Origin: Nitrospirota bacterium
GTDB lineage: Bacteria; Nitrospirota; Thermodesulfovibrionia; Thermodesulfovibrionales; JdFR-88
NCBI GenBank assembly: GCA_021813405.1
Contig: JAKAKS010000056.1
Coordinates: forward strand, 1-44,335
Direction of reading: 5' to 3'
DNA length: 44,335 nt
Part shown: positions 8,024-17,446 of the stretch, piece by piece
Layout: each line of letters begins with the position of its first letter
Numbering within the stretch: the stretch's first letter is position 1
Notes under the pieces: model-generated
What the model saw: the letters and a program-made list of their open reading frames with translations, nothing else
Database searches by the model: none
Told to the model about the DNA's origin: nothing
Program-made: the position numbers and the translations under genes

Positions 8024-11008
8024 ATGAACTACCTGGACACGGGCAAAAGCTTTATCATCTCTTCCCCTGCGGGGTCGGGCAAAACGGAAAAGCTGGCCAG
8101 GCGGTATGTCAGCCTGCTTGCTTCCGGCTCCGACGTGGAAAGGATAGTTGCGATCACCTTCACGGAAAAGGCCTCCTCCGAGATGAAGCAGAGGATACTT
8201 AGAATGCTGGCGGCCGAATTCCCGGAGATATACGCCAGGATAAGGCCCAAGGTGCCGGTGATGAGGATATCCACCATCCATTCCTTCTGCCTTGGCCTTT
8301 TAAAGAGGTTCTCAATGGAATTGGGGGTTGACCCGGACGTAAGCGTAACGGACGAGGCCGGGGCCTCCGCCCTCTGGCGCGAGGCGGTTTCCGAGGCGCT
8401 CCGGCAGGAGGCCAGGGATGAGATATGCGGCCCGTCCTCCCTTTCCAGGCTGATGCGCAAGCGCGGCATCAGGGGCTGGGACGGGTTCCTGGGCCAGCTG
8501 GAAGAGGTGTATAAATTAAGGCCGCTCTCCGAGATGGCGCTTTCGGAAAATCCGGATTTCCGCACCAGCGGTGAAAGCGATGATGATGAGCTTGCCGCGG
8601 CCTTCTCCAGGTGCCTGGATATTTACAAGGCCAAAAAGAAGGCCGCCAGGGTGATAGACTTTTCCGATATAGAGATACTTGCATGGCAGGCCATAGCAAA
8701 AAGCCCGCACTGGCTTAATATACTGTACTGCTTTGATGAGCACACGGACCATATACTGGTGGACGAGTTCCAGGACACAAGCACCCTGCAATGGCGCATT
8801 ATAGACAAGCTTACGGAGGAATGGCGCTCCGGGCAGGGGCCAAAGCGCGAGGCGGGCAAGGTGCCCACGATATTCCTTGTGGGCGACGACAAACAGTCCA
8901 TTTACCTGTTCAGGGGGGCCGATGTCTCCGTTATGAAAAAGGCAAGGCAGCGGCTGTCGGGCTTTCTGGGCCAGGAGTACGAGTTTCATGCCGTCAAGGA
9001 CAATTACCGCAGCCTGCCGGGCATTGTGGATTTTACCAACGCTCTCTTTGAGAAGCTGATGCCGCCGTCACTATTTACCGGGCAGGCAGACGATACAGTT
9101 ATAACGCAGGAGTATGAAAACGGCCTGGTGGATTACTGCCCGTTTGAGGCCAGGCGCGAAGGCGACGGAAAGATAGAACTGCTTCTTATACCGGAGCCGG
9201 AAAATATTGAGAATAATGAGCACGGCCAGGACGAAACCCCGGCCTCAAAAAACCAGGCCCGCTGGAAAACCAAGGACAGGCGCGCGGAAGAGGCCCGGCT
9301 GCTTGCGGCCCGCATAAATGCGCTGAATAACAGGTACCAGGTGCACGAGCCTGGCGGCACAAAAAGGCCCTGCCGGTTCTCCGATATGGCAATACTTCTT
9401 AAGCAGAGGACGCATCTTGCCTCGTTTGAAGAGGCGTTGAGAAATGCCTCGGTCCCGTTTCTGGTTATGAAGGGCATGGGTTTTTATGAGGAGCCGGAGA
9501 TTGCCCTTTTAAGGGAATTTGTGTGCTTCCTTGCGGACCCGCAGGACAATTACGGGCTGTTCTGCCTTTTGCGTTCCCCGCTTTTGGGATTCAGTTACAG
9601 GCAGATTGCAGGGCTGTTTGGGAAAGACAAGCCGCTTCTGGAGGCGCTTAAGGAAAACGGCGGCAAAAGGAAGAAAGACGCGGAGGCGCACGCGCTGCTT
9701 GCAGGCTGCCTGGAGCTTAAGCCCGCCATTCCGGTTGCAAGAATAATAGAGAGGCTGCTTGTGCAATCCGAAGGCTGGCAGCATCTGTGGGAGCCGCAAA
9801 GGCGGGCTAACGTAAGGAAGTTCATTTCCATAGTGGAGGGGCTTGAAGCCGAGGGGATGGGCCCGGTTGCAATAAGGGACAAGCTTATCGGCGAGAGGTT
9901 CAAAAACGAGGTGGCCAAGGCAAACGTAAACGCGGAGGGCATGAACGCGGTGAAGCTGATGACCGTGCACGCGGCCAAAGGGCTTCAGTTCCCGATGGTG
10001 TTTTTGCCGTGCCTGGAAGAGGACCCTTCCGCAAAGACAAGGGCCGTGGTTATCGAGGAACGGGCGGGCAAATTCAGCTTCCGCTATGAGCCTTCAAGCA
10101 CAGACAGGAAGGAAGTGCCTGAATTCCAGAGGACCAGGCAGAAGGAGCTTGAGGAGGAAAAACGGCTCTTCTATGTTGCCATAACGCGCGCGATGGACTA
10201 CCTGTTCATGAGCGGATTCGACGGCGGGAAACCAAAAGGGAGGCTTGCGTACCTGTACAAGGCGTTTGGTGGCAGGACTGGGCCTGACGGCCTTGGCGGC
10301 AGGCGATGCGGGGCGAACGGGAAAGAACTCTTTGAAGTGCTGGACCCGGCAGACGGCGCGCTGTTTGAGACACGCGCCATACCGGGGGCCGCCCGCGGAA
10401 AGGCGCCGGATGACAGGTTTATGAGGGAGTTTACCTATACCGGCCCGCTTGAGTACGCGCCAGCCCTCTCGGAAAGCGATGTGACAGAAGACATATTGGT
10501 AAAGACCCGCCACGGCAAAGACTGGGTGCAGATAGGAAGGCTGATGCACCAGATACTGGAGGACATCTCAAAGGGTGTTCTTATTCAAAACGGCGTGGCC
10601 GGGCTTGAAAAGCGCCTTGATACGCTGCTGCCGCTTTTCGCGCCGGAGCCGGAGAGGGCGGCGCGGTTCCGGGCTGTGGTACTGGAGGACATCCAGAAAC
10701 TGCGTGAGACCGGGTTCATGGAATCCGTGATTCTGCCCAGGCAAGGCTCTTTTGCGGAGCTTCCGTTCATGCACGAGAGGGGCAAAACCCTGTACAAAGG
10801 CCGGATAGACCGCCTCGTAATCTCCGGGGCGGAGGCGCTTATCTACGACTACAAGAGCTTCCCGGCCAGGCCGCAGGAGATACCGGAGCTGGTGGAAAAA
10901 TACCGGTTCCAGATGGAGCTTTACAAGAAGGCGGCCGCAGACATATTTGCAGTGCCCGCCAGGGCCTTCCTGCTTTTTACCCATCTGCCCCAATGCCTGG
11001 AGCTGTAA
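8024..11008 (+). CDS. addA: AddA-type UvrD-family helicase with C-terminal nuclease
   Basis: A 994-residue superfamily 1A helicase. Motif I SPAGSGKT is at 14-21, Ia is AITFTEKASSEM, then STIHSFC, motif II VDEFQDTS near 246, motif III GDDKQSIYLFRGA, motif IV NYRS, motif V LMTVHAAKGLQF, and motif VI VAITRAMDYL near 718. The C-terminal RecB-type nuclease has GRLMHQILED and the catalytic IYDYKS near 940. This is the AddA/RecB organisation, so with AddB it should unwind and trim double-strand ends for RecA-dependent repair. At 994 residues it is shorter than the 1,150-1,230 typical of AddA. The start ATG 8024 has no Shine-Dalgarno sequence, but a stop codon lies four codons upstream in frame with no alternative start. 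An ABC permease gene begins 22 bases after its stop, perhaps on the same transcript. Confidence 0.85.
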   Translation: MNYLDTGKSFIISSPAGSGKTEKLARRYVSLLASGSDVERIVAITFTEKASSEMKQRILRMLAAEFPEIYARIRPKVPVMRISTIHSFCLGLLKRFSMELGVDPDVSVTDEAGASALWREAVSEALRQEARDEICGPSSLSRLMRKRGIRGWDGFLGQLEEVYKLRPLSEMALSENPDFRTSGESDDDELAAAFSRCLDIYKAKKKAARVIDFSDIEILAWQAIAKSPHWLNILYCFDEHTDHILVDEFQDTSTLQWRIIDKLTEEWRSGQGPKREAGKVPTIFLVGDDKQSIYLFRGADVSVMKKARQRLSGFLGQEYEFHAVKDNYRSLPGIVDFTNALFEKLMPPSLFTGQADDTVITQEYENGLVDYCPFEARREGDGKIELLLIPEPENIENNEHGQDETPASKNQARWKTKDRRAEEARLLAARINALNNRYQVHEPGGTKRPCRFSDMAILLKQRTHLASFEEALRNASVPFLVMKGMGFYEEPEIALLREFVCFLADPQDNYGLFCLLRSPLLGFSYRQIAGLFGKDKPLLEALKENGGKRKKDAEAHALLAGCLELKPAIPVARIIERLLVQSEGWQHLWEPQRRANVRKFISIVEGLEAEGMGPVAIRDKLIGERFKNEVAKANVNAEGMNAVKLMTVHAAKGLQFPMVFLPCLEEDPSAKTRAVVIEERAGKFSFRYEPSSTDRKEVPEFQRTRQKELEEEKRLFYVAITRAMDYLFMSGFDGGKPKGRLAYLYKAFGGRTGPDGLGGRRCGANGKELFEVLDPADGALFETRAIPGAARGKAPDDRFMREFTYTGPLEYAPALSESDVTEDILVKTRHGKDWVQIGRLMHQILEDISKGVLIQNGVAGLEKRLDTLLPLFAPEPERAARFRAVVLEDIQKLRETGFMESVILPRQGSFAELPFMHERGKTLYKGRIDRLVISGAEALIYDYKSFPARPQEIPELVEKYRFQMELYKKAAADIFAVPARAFLLFTHLPQCLEL

Positions 11009-11030
11009 GGGCATGATAAAATAAGGGGCT

Positions 11031-12008
11031 ATGCTCTTTTTTGTAGGCAGGCGTCTGGCCCAGATGGTCCCGATACTGTTCGGGGTAACTGTAATATCTT
11101 TCCTGCTGCTGCATCTTACACCCGGCGGGCCGGTAGAGGCGCAGACGGGGCTGTCCCTTAAATCCTCCGCCGCCGCCAAGGAAAACCTCAGAAAACTTTA
11201 CGGGCTGGACAAGCCTATCCACGTGCAGTACGTAATCTGGGTAAAAAGGCTTGCGAGGCTGGATTTCGGCAAGTCTTTTACGGACGGCCGTGATGTGCTA
11301 CAAAAAATAGAGGAACGCATACCCATAACACTTAAGATAAACATCCTTTCCATGATGCTGATGCTTGCCGCCGCCGTTCCGCTGGGCATCACCTCCGCCA
11401 CTAGGCAGCATACATTTTTTGACAAGCTGACCACTATCGGCGTGTTTGTGGGCTATTCCACCCCCACGTTCTGGCTGGCCCTGCTGCTGATGATCCTTTT
11501 CGGCGTGGAGCTTGGCATATTGCCGATAGCCGGAATCCATCGCATAGATACGGCGGGGATGGGCACAATGGCGCTGGCTTTGGACGAGGCAAAACACCTG
11601 ATCTTGCCGGTGTTCGTCAGTGCCTTTGGGGGCATCGCCGGCTTCTCGCGCTACATGAGAAGCAGCATGCTGGAAGTAATACGGCAGGACTACATAAGGA
11701 CGGCCAGGGCCAAGGGGCTTCCTGAAGGTGTGGTGATAAAAAGGCATGCGCTCAGAAACGCCCTTATGCCGATGGTTACGATCCTTGGGCTATCCGTGCC
11801 GGGGCTCATCGGGGGCAGCGTGATATTTGAAACGATATTCTCCATCCCCGGGATGGGCCAGCTCTATTTCTCCTCCATTATGGAGAGGGATTATCCAACC
11901 GTAATGGCGATGCTTGTAATATTCGCGGTGCTTACCCAGTTTGGCAACCTGCTGGCCGATTTGGCTTACGGCCTGGTGGACCCCAGGATAAGGGTGGCCG
12001 GCAGATGA
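11031..12008 (+). CDS. ABC transporter permease, DppB/OppB family
   Basis: A 325-residue inner-membrane protein with the usual DppB/OppB/GsiC pattern: an initial membrane helix ([21 protein letters not shown]), a periplasmic loop containing [10 protein letters not shown], and five further helices. The EAA-like coupling loop ([10 protein letters not shown] near residues 221-230) and [17 protein letters not shown] are characteristic. Members form the transmembrane pore with a DppC-type partner to import di-/oligopeptides or nickel. AAGGGG precedes the ATG by 4 bases. The next gene overlaps by 4 bases (ATGA), so the two subunits are translationally coupled. Neither the ATPases nor a substrate-binding protein is encoded nearby. 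Confidence 0.9.
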   Translation: MLFFVGRRLAQMVPILFGVTVISFLLLHLTPGGPVEAQTGLSLKSSAAAKENLRKLYGLDKPIHVQYVIWVKRLARLDFGKSFTDGRDVLQKIEERIPITLKINILSMMLMLAAAVPLGITSATRQHTFFDKLTTIGVFVGYSTPTFWLALLLMILFGVELGILPIAGIHRIDTAGMGTMALALDEAKHLILPVFVSAFGGIAGFSRYMRSSMLEVIRQDYIRTARAKGLPEGVVIKRHALRNALMPMVTILGLSVPGLIGGSVIFETIFSIPGMGQLYFSSIMERDYPTVMAMLVIFAVLTQFGNLLADLAYGLVDPRIRVAGR

Positions 12009-12865
12009 GCTCCGCGCGCGTTGTATGGAGCAGGTTCAAAAAAAACAGGCTATCGGTTGCGGCGGCTATTGTTGTGCTTCTGCTGGCCCTGGCAGCTATC
12101 GCAGCGCCGTTGATATCCCCTTATAAATACACCAGCATAGATGTGAATAATGTGCTGTCTGCGCCCAGCCTTTCCCATCCGCTGGGCACGGACGAACTTG
12201 GCCGCGACGTCCTTGCCAGGATGATTTATGGCAGCCGGATATCACTTAGCGTTGGGTTTGTGGCGATGGGTATAGCAATGTTTATAGGTGTGATAATCGG
12301 CGCGATTGCGGGATATTACGGCGGCTGGATAGATTCCGTGCTGATGAGGTTTGTGGATATCATGCTATCGTTCCCAACGTATATCCTGATACTGGCTATA
12401 ATTGCCCTGCTTCAGCCGGGCATATTTATAATAATGGCGGTTATCGGGCTTACCGGCTGGGCCGATGTCTCCAGGCTTGTGCGGGCGGAGTTCCTTACGC
12501 TAAAGGAGCGGGATTTCGTGCTGGCGGCCAAAAGCTCCGGCGCGGGAAACCTGAGGATCATCTTCAGGCATATCCTTCCAAACGCGCTTTCGCCGGTGTT
12601 TGTGGCCGCCACATTCGGCGTGGCCGGGGCGATACTGATAGAATCCAGCCTGTCGTTTCTTGGCATAGGCGTTCAGCCGCCAACCCCAAGCTGGGGGAAC
12701 ATCCTCAGCTCCGGTAAGGACTACATCGAAACCGCATGGTGGCTTTCCGTTTTTCCGGGACTGGCGATACTTATGACCGTGCTAAGTTATAACCTGGTAG
12801 GGGAGGGGTTAAGGGATGCCCTGGACCCCAGGTTATGGCAGGCTGAAAGGACAAGCCCCGATTAA
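12005..12865 (+). CDS. ABC transporter permease, DppC/OppC family
   Basis: A 286-residue inner-membrane protein with the DppC/OppC N-terminal OppC_N segment ([20 protein letters not shown]), [24 protein letters not shown], and the EAA-type loop [19 protein letters not shown] followed by [13 protein letters not shown]. The ending [12 protein letters not shown] is typical. It pairs with the preceding DppB-type permease, whose stop overlaps its ATG. The substrate cannot be told from the permeases alone; the necessary DppD/DppF ATPases and DppA-like binding protein must be encoded elsewhere. Stretches of the intergenic region after the stop (12866-12958) contain no clear terminator. Confidence 0.9.
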   Translation: MSSARVVWSRFKKNRLSVAAAIVVLLLALAAIAAPLISPYKYTSIDVNNVLSAPSLSHPLGTDELGRDVLARMIYGSRISLSVGFVAMGIAMFIGVIIGAIAGYYGGWIDSVLMRFVDIMLSFPTYILILAIIALLQPGIFIIMAVIGLTGWADVSRLVRAEFLTLKERDFVLAAKSSGAGNLRIIFRHILPNALSPVFVAATFGVAGAILIESSLSFLGIGVQPPTPSWGNILSSGKDYIETAWWLSVFPGLAILMTVLSYNLVGEGLRDALDPRLWQAERTSPD

Positions 12866-12958
12866 ATCATTAAAGTTCAATATAAAGTTATTTAGTACAA
12901 CTGGCTGGTTCCAAAGACTTTTTTGATAAAACAATAACGTTGCCCGATATGGCAGTGT

Positions 12959-13555
12959 TTACCATTCCTCTGAATTTGAATCTCCGGTGTTCTGACTGCC
13001 CTTTGTTATTGCCTTGAAACCGGGGTCTTCCCGCAGGGGTTTCAGTGTCTGATCTGTCTTTGCTACCTTTTTGTAATTGCTGTCAATCTTCACTGCCTCT
13101 GCCAAATCCTTCAGGGCTTTCTCTTTATTGCCGTTTTTGGTATATTCGCGGGCCCGGTTGAAATAGGCATGGGCGTCGGAGCGGTTGAATTTAATGGCCT
13201 TGCTGTAATTTATTATGGCCTGGTTGTAATCGTCTTCAAGGCTGTAGGTGTAGCCCAGGTTATCATAAGCCTTTGCATATGACGGGTTAAGTGATATGGC
13301 CATTTTGAAATCGGCCATGGCCTTGTCGTGCTTTCCTGTGCGTCCGTAGGCAACGCCCCGGTCGTAATAGGCAATGGCAAGGTGGATTCCGGCGAATTTG
13401 CCGGAATTTATACGGTCCGTGCAGGCGCTTATGGCCTTATCATACTTCTTTTGACGATTATAGTTGTAGCACCAGTTGGTTTTGGTTTTGTCCGCCGCAA
13501 ACGAGGTGCCGGGCAGCATCAACGCTAAAACAAGAACAACGCCAAAAATCTTCAT
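12959..13555 (-). CDS. Exported TPR-repeat protein
   Basis: A 198-residue protein with an N-terminal signal peptide (MKIFGVVLVLALMLPGTSFA, cleavage probably after TSFA-A). The mature part has about four tetratricopeptide repeats, shown by AIAYYDRGVAYGRTGKHDKA, YAKAYDNLGYTYSLEDDYNQA and AHAYFNRAREYTKNGNKEKA. TPR proteins in the periplasm act as protein-protein scaffolds. The ribosome binding site AGGAGGGGG is immediately upstream. It is convergent with the DppC-type gene and lies in the same orientation as rluD, with 58 bases between them. No partner or pathway can be named. Confidence 0.8.
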   Translation of the reverse strand: MKIFGVVLVLALMLPGTSFAADKTKTNWCYNYNRQKKYDKAISACTDRINSGKFAGIHLAIAYYDRGVAYGRTGKHDKAMADFKMAISLNPSYAKAYDNLGYTYSLEDDYNQAIINYSKAIKFNRSDAHAYFNRAREYTKNGNKEKALKDLAEAVKIDSNYKKVAKTDQTLKPLREDPGFKAITKGSQNTGDSNSEEW

Positions 13556-13613
13556 TTCCCCCTCCTTTGGCGCAAGCCGGTTTAAAGCGGCTATTGCAAG
13601 GTCATTGCAAAGA

Positions 13614-14570
13614 TTATAACCCCAGCCCCCTCAGCTTCTCAATCACTCCGGCCATATCTTCCGGCAGCGGGCTGGAAAATTCAAGCTGCTCTCCGGATAT
13701 GGGGTGCTTGAACCCAAGGGTCCTTGCGTGCAGCATCTGCCTTGGTATCAAAATCTTTCCGCCGCGGAATTCAATGGAAGTCTTCCTCCCGTAAGTGCTG
13801 TCGCCAAGCACGGGGTGGCCGGCGGAGGCCATATGCACCCTTATCTGGTGCGTCCTGCCGGTGCCCAGCCGTGCCTCTACAAGGCTGGCGGTCTTTTGTG
13901 AAAAACTCTCTATCAGCTTCCAGCTGGTCAGGGCCTGCCGCCCGGCCCTGGACCGGACGGACATCTTCTTTCTGTCCGATATGGAGCGGCCTATGGGAAG
14001 ATTTATTACCCCTTCGGCTTGCGCTGGTTTTCCATGCACCAGGGCCAGGTAGGAACGGGATACCATCCGGTCCTTGAATTGCGAAAGCAGGCCGTAATAG
14101 GCCTTGTCGTTTACCGCAACCACAATCACCCCCGATGTGTCCTTGTCCAGCCTGTGCACCACCCCGGCCCTAAGCGGCGCGCCGATAGTAGCCAGTTTGC
14201 CGCCCGTATAAAAGGCCAGCGCGTTCATAAGCGTGCCCCCCGGATGGCCCACGGCCGGATATACCACCAGCCCCGCAGGCTTGTCCACAACAATTATGTA
14301 ATCGTCCTTGTAAAGGATTTCAAGCGGGATGTGCTCCGGCGCAAGCCAACGTGCTTCGGAGATATGCGCAGCGCCGTCCGGCAGGGTTATGATATCGCCT
14401 TCCTTCAGCTTTTCGCCCGGCTTCATAGCAGGGCTGCCGCTTACTGTTACCTTGCCAGCGTCTATGAATTTTTTTGCCTGGCTCCTGGACAGCCCTGCCT
14501 TTTCGGACAAAAAAATATCCAGGCGCTTCAGAGCGTCATCGCTTGATACGGGGAAGACTTTATCAGGCAT
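13614..14570 (-). CDS. rluD: 23S rRNA pseudouridine synthase, RluD/RluA family
   Basis: A 318-residue RluA-family enzyme. An S4 RNA-binding domain opens the protein (KRLDIFLSEKAGLSRSQAKKFI), and the catalytic domain includes VVDKPAGLVVYPA and the signature VVHRLDKDTSGV with the catalytic Asp (HRLDKDTSG). ArgThrHisGlnIle (GRTHQIRVHMA) is the conserved RTHQIR motif. It converts uridines in helix 69 of 23S rRNA or in a related site to pseudouridine. The start abuts the rapZ stop (14571), so it is translated from the rapZ message. The exact target (RluC or RluD type) cannot be settled by eye; length and the S4 domain favour RluD. Confidence 0.9.
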   Translation of the reverse strand: MPDKVFPVSSDDALKRLDIFLSEKAGLSRSQAKKFIDAGKVTVSGSPAMKPGEKLKEGDIITLPDGAAHISEARWLAPEHIPLEILYKDDYIIVVDKPAGLVVYPAVGHPGGTLMNALAFYTGGKLATIGAPLRAGVVHRLDKDTSGVIVVAVNDKAYYGLLSQFKDRMVSRSYLALVHGKPAQAEGVINLPIGRSISDRKKMSVRSRAGRQALTSWKLIESFSQKTASLVEARLGTGRTHQIRVHMASAGHPVLGDSTYGRKTSIEFRGGKILIPRQMLHARTLGFKHPISGEQLEFSSPLPEDMAGVIEKLRGLGL

Positions 14571-15410
14571 TTACAGGTCTCTGTGGACGACGGTTACCGG
14601 TACGCCCAGGGCCTTGAGCCTGGAGGCCAGCATATCCGCAATCACGGGGGAGCGGTGCCTTCCGCCGGTGCACCCGATGGCGATTGTAAGGGAGGACTTG
14701 CCCTCCTTGATATAATGGGGCACAAGGAACGACAGCAGGTTGTCCAGCCTTTCAACGAACTCGCGCGTGAGGTTGTTCTGCGAAACAAAATCGATAACCG
14801 GCTGGTCCCGCCCGGAGAGGTTTTTCAATTCCGTAACGAAGTACGGGTTCGGGAGAAATCTGGCGTCCACAACCAGGTCGGCACTCTGCGGCAGGCCGAA
14901 TTTGAACCCGAAGGACACTACCAGCGTCTGGAACACCGAGCCCCGCAGCCCCAGGGTGGAGATCGTCAGCTCCCGCAGTTGGTGGGGTGTGAGGGCGGTT
15001 GTGTCTATTATCCTGTCGGCCCTGGCCCTGAGCGGCTCCAGGAGCTTCATCTCGGTGCCTATGCTGGCTTCGATGTTATCCTCCGGAACCGGGTGGGGCC
15101 GCCTGGTTTCCTTGTATCTGCGTATCAGGACGGCCTCATCGGCCAGCAGGAAGATGATCTTTACGTCGTATTTTTCCTTCAGGCGTTCAAGGGTGGGTTC
15201 CATGCCGGCCAGAAATTCCTTCTCTCTTGCGTCTATGCCGATGCCCAGGCCGGAGGATTCCTTGCGGCCGGAAGATATTCTTATGAAGTCGTCTATCAGT
15301 TGAGGGGGAAGGTTGTCTACGCAGAAGAAGCCCGAATCTTCAAGGGCTTTCAGCGCCACGGTTTTGCCCGAGCCTGAAAGCCCCGTTATTATGAATACCG
15401 CAGGCTTCAA
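14571..15410 (-). CDS. rapZ: RapZ/YvcJ-type nucleotide-binding RNA regulator
   Basis: A 279-residue P-loop protein with Walker A GLSGSGKT at 10-17, Walker B-like DVKIIFLLADE, and the signature C-terminal GCTGGRHRSPVIA. RapZ in E. coli guides RNase E to the small RNA GlmZ and so tunes glucosamine-6-phosphate synthase; YvcJ in Bacillus binds nucleotide and helps competence. The gene sits between hpf (4-base gap) and rluD. The usual rpoN-linked neighbour hprK or ptsN is absent. No GlmY/GlmZ could be sought here, so the RNA role is inferred from family membership only. Confidence 0.93.
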   Translation of the reverse strand: MKPAVFIITGLSGSGKTVALKALEDSGFFCVDNLPPQLIDDFIRISSGRKESSGLGIGIDAREKEFLAGMEPTLERLKEKYDVKIIFLLADEAVLIRRYKETRRPHPVPEDNIEASIGTEMKLLEPLRARADRIIDTTALTPHQLRELTISTLGLRGSVFQTLVVSFGFKFGLPQSADLVVDARFLPNPYFVTELKNLSGRDQPVIDFVSQNNLTREFVERLDNLLSFLVPHYIKEGKSSLTIAIGCTGGRHRSPVIADMLASRLKALGVPVTVVHRDL

Positions 15411-15414
15411 AACC

Positions 15415-15939
15415 CTATCTTACGGGTTCTATAAGGCCATAGTTGCCGTCGTTGCGCTTATAGATCACATTTATCTCGCCGTTGCCGGCGTTGGTGAATA
15501 TGAAAAAGGCCTTGCCCAGAAGTTCCATCTGCATGGATGCCTCCTCGGCGGACATCGGCTTGAGCCCGAAGCGCTTGGTCTTTATAATCCGTCCGCCCTC
15601 GTCGGGGATGTGGCTGGACAGCTCCGGTATGGCCTTGCCGCTTTCGCCTTTTCTGTGCGCAAGCTGCTTGCCCTTGTACCTTTTCACCTGCTGGTCAAGT
15701 TTCTCTATCACCTCGTCTATGGCGGCGTAAATGTCGCCTGTGGTGCTTTCGGCCCATATGAGTATGCCGTTTGCGTTTAAAAGCACCTCGGCCTTGTGGG
15801 CGTTTTTTTCAAATACCAGCGTGACCTTGGCGTCGGTGATATTCGACAGGAAGCGGTCGAATTTTGCTACTTTCTCCTCCGCGTAGCTTTTAAGAGCGGG
15901 GGTGAGGTCTATGTGTCTTGCAGATACCACTACGTTCAT
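15415..15939 (-). CDS. hpf: Long-form ribosome hibernation-promoting factor
   Basis: A 174-residue protein, the length of the long HPF class. The N-terminal RaiA/YfiA-like domain (about 1-100, NVVVSARHIDLTPALKSYAEEKVAKFDRF) binds the 30S decoding region, and the C-terminal domain (about 115-174, KRFGLKPMSAEEASMQMELLG and VIYKRNDGNYGLIEP) dimerises two ribosomes into 100S particles. It helps store inactive ribosomes in stationary phase. AGGAGG is seven bases before the start. It sits 46 bases after rpoN with a small hairpin in the gap, a placement typical of hpf next to sigma-54. Confidence 0.95.
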   Translation of the reverse strand: MNVVVSARHIDLTPALKSYAEEKVAKFDRFLSNITDAKVTLVFEKNAHKAEVLLNANGILIWAESTTGDIYAAIDEVIEKLDQQVKRYKGKQLAHRKGESGKAIPELSSHIPDEGGRIIKTKRFGLKPMSAEEASMQMELLGKAFFIFTNAGNGEINVIYKRNDGNYGLIEPVR

Positions 15940-15964
15940 GCTGTCGCCTCCTATTCGAAATTGC

Positions 15965-15986
15965 GGCCTGGTTTTCAGCCAGGGCC
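15965..15986 (-). other. Hairpin between rpoN and hpf
   Basis: On the minus strand a 5-bp core CCTGG-loop-CCAGG is extended by GGCC on the outer side with one bulged base. The loop is 7 bases. There is no T-run after it, so it is probably an mRNA-stability or processing element rather than a terminator. Confidence 0.35.
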
Positions 15987-17440
15987 TAGTCGTAGCGCTT
16001 CCTCCGGTTCTGGGGAGCGATATTCAGTTCCTTACGGTACTTCGCGACGGTGCGGCGTGCTATCTCTATCTTGTTGGCCTGGCAGAGCTTTACTATATCC
16101 TGGTCATTCAGCGGCTTTTTGGGGTCCTCCTCGGAAACAAGCCTCTTTATAAGGTCCTTTACGGAGGTGGACGAGACCATGCCTTCCCCTCCGGTTATTC
16201 CGCTGGAGAAGAAATACTTTAGGCAGAAAAGCCCGTGGCCGCACGAAAGGTATTTGTTGGATGTGGCCCTGCTTATGGTGCTTTCGTGCATCTTCAGCTC
16301 CGTGGCCACGTCCCTCAGGTTAAGGGGCTTTAAAAACCGTACGCCGTGGTCGAAGAACTCGCGCTGAAAAGTGAGAATGCATTCGGCCACCCTGTAAATG
16401 GTCTTGTTCCTCTGGTCCAGGCTTTTTAAAAGCCATACGGCGGAACGGAGCTTCTCCTCGATAAAACTCTTTTCCTCTTTGCTGAGCGTGCCCTTCTGGG
16501 AAAAGAGCTTTTTGTAGATGTTATTCAGCCTGAGACGGGGCAGACCCTCGTCGTTGAGAACTATATTGTACCCGGTATCGGTCTTTACGATGTAAACGTC
16601 CGGCGTTATATACACCGGGCTTGCGCTGGAGTAGTTGCGCCCCGGCTTGGGTTCCAGTTTTTCGATTACCCTTACCGCGTTCATTATGTCTTCGGTGCTG
16701 CAGCTGTATTGCCTGGCCATCTGCTGGTAACGCCTGCGCTCCAGGTCCTCAAGGTTGTTTTGTATAAGGGATTCAACAAGGGTGCCCCTTAATTCCAGCG
16801 CGTCCAGCTGCAAAAGCAGGCATTCCTTGAGGCTCCTTGCTCCAACCCCGTTGGGGTCGAACTTCTGCACCAGGGTTACCGCTTTGGCGGCCTCTTCCGG
16901 CGTGCATCCTGCGATTGCCGCTATCTCCTCGTCGGAGGCCTGAAGATACCCGTTTTCATCCAGGTTGCCGATTACGGCCTCGGCAATCTCTTTATCCCGG
17001 TCTGTTGCGGGGGTGAGCCTTAATTGCCAGATAAGGTGCTCCTGAAGGTCGTCCCCGTTTTTGCTCAGGAAATTATCGAAAGAGGGCTGGTCCACGTTGC
17101 CGGGTGTGAAGTAGCCCAGGTCCCGCCCGTCAAACCCGCGCTCCTCGAAGTAGTCGTCCGCGGAAATGCCCATAAGTTTTTCCAGCGGGGCCTCGGCATC
17201 CTCGTACTGGTTGTCAACAGGCTCGGCCTCGCTTACGGTATTTTCATTTTCCGGCTGTCCGGCGGAAAAAGAGTCCTCTGAAAGTTCCTCTTCCAGAAAC
17301 GGGTTTTCCATCAGCTCGTTTGTTATTGATTGGGAGAGCTCTATCTGAGGCATCTGGAGCAGCTTGATCGCCTGCTGAAGCTGGGGCGTGAGGATCAGCT
17401 TTTGAAGAAGTCTTATTTCAAGACGGCTGTCGAGCGCCAT
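15986..17440 (-). CDS. rpoN: RNA polymerase sigma-54 factor
   Basis: A 484-residue sigma-54. Region I is Gln/Leu-rich (LRLLQKLILTPQLQQAIKLLQ, residues 7-28) and receives activator signals. A short acidic region II follows (residues about 50-85). The C-terminal half has the core-binding and helix-turn-helix domains, and the RpoN box ARRTVAKYRKELN recognises the -24 element (family usual ARRTVAKYRE). It directs RNA polymerase to -24/-12 promoters together with AAA+ activators. No activator gene is present in the window. The gene starts 6 bases after lptB, inside the lipopolysaccharide-export operon, the arrangement common in diderms. Confidence 0.97.
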   Translation of the reverse strand: MALDSRLEIRLLQKLILTPQLQQAIKLLQMPQIELSQSITNELMENPFLEEELSEDSFSAGQPENENTVSEAEPVDNQYEDAEAPLEKLMGISADDYFEERGFDGRDLGYFTPGNVDQPSFDNFLSKNGDDLQEHLIWQLRLTPATDRDKEIAEAVIGNLDENGYLQASDEEIAAIAGCTPEEAAKAVTLVQKFDPNGVGARSLKECLLLQLDALELRGTLVESLIQNNLEDLERRRYQQMARQYSCSTEDIMNAVRVIEKLEPKPGRNYSSASPVYITPDVYIVKTDTGYNIVLNDEGLPRLRLNNIYKKLFSQKGTLSKEEKSFIEEKLRSAVWLLKSLDQRNKTIYRVAECILTFQREFFDHGVRFLKPLNLRDVATELKMHESTISRATSNKYLSCGHGLFCLKYFFSSGITGGEGMVSSTSVKDLIKRLVSEEDPKKPLNDQDIVKLCQANKIEIARRTVAKYRKELNIAPQNRRKRYD

Positions 17441-17446
17441 TTCCGT

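Noticed and set aside
14583-15377. 264-codon plus-strand frame opposite rapZ
   Set aside because: Antisense shadow of a well-conserved gene with canonical motifs; no start signals.
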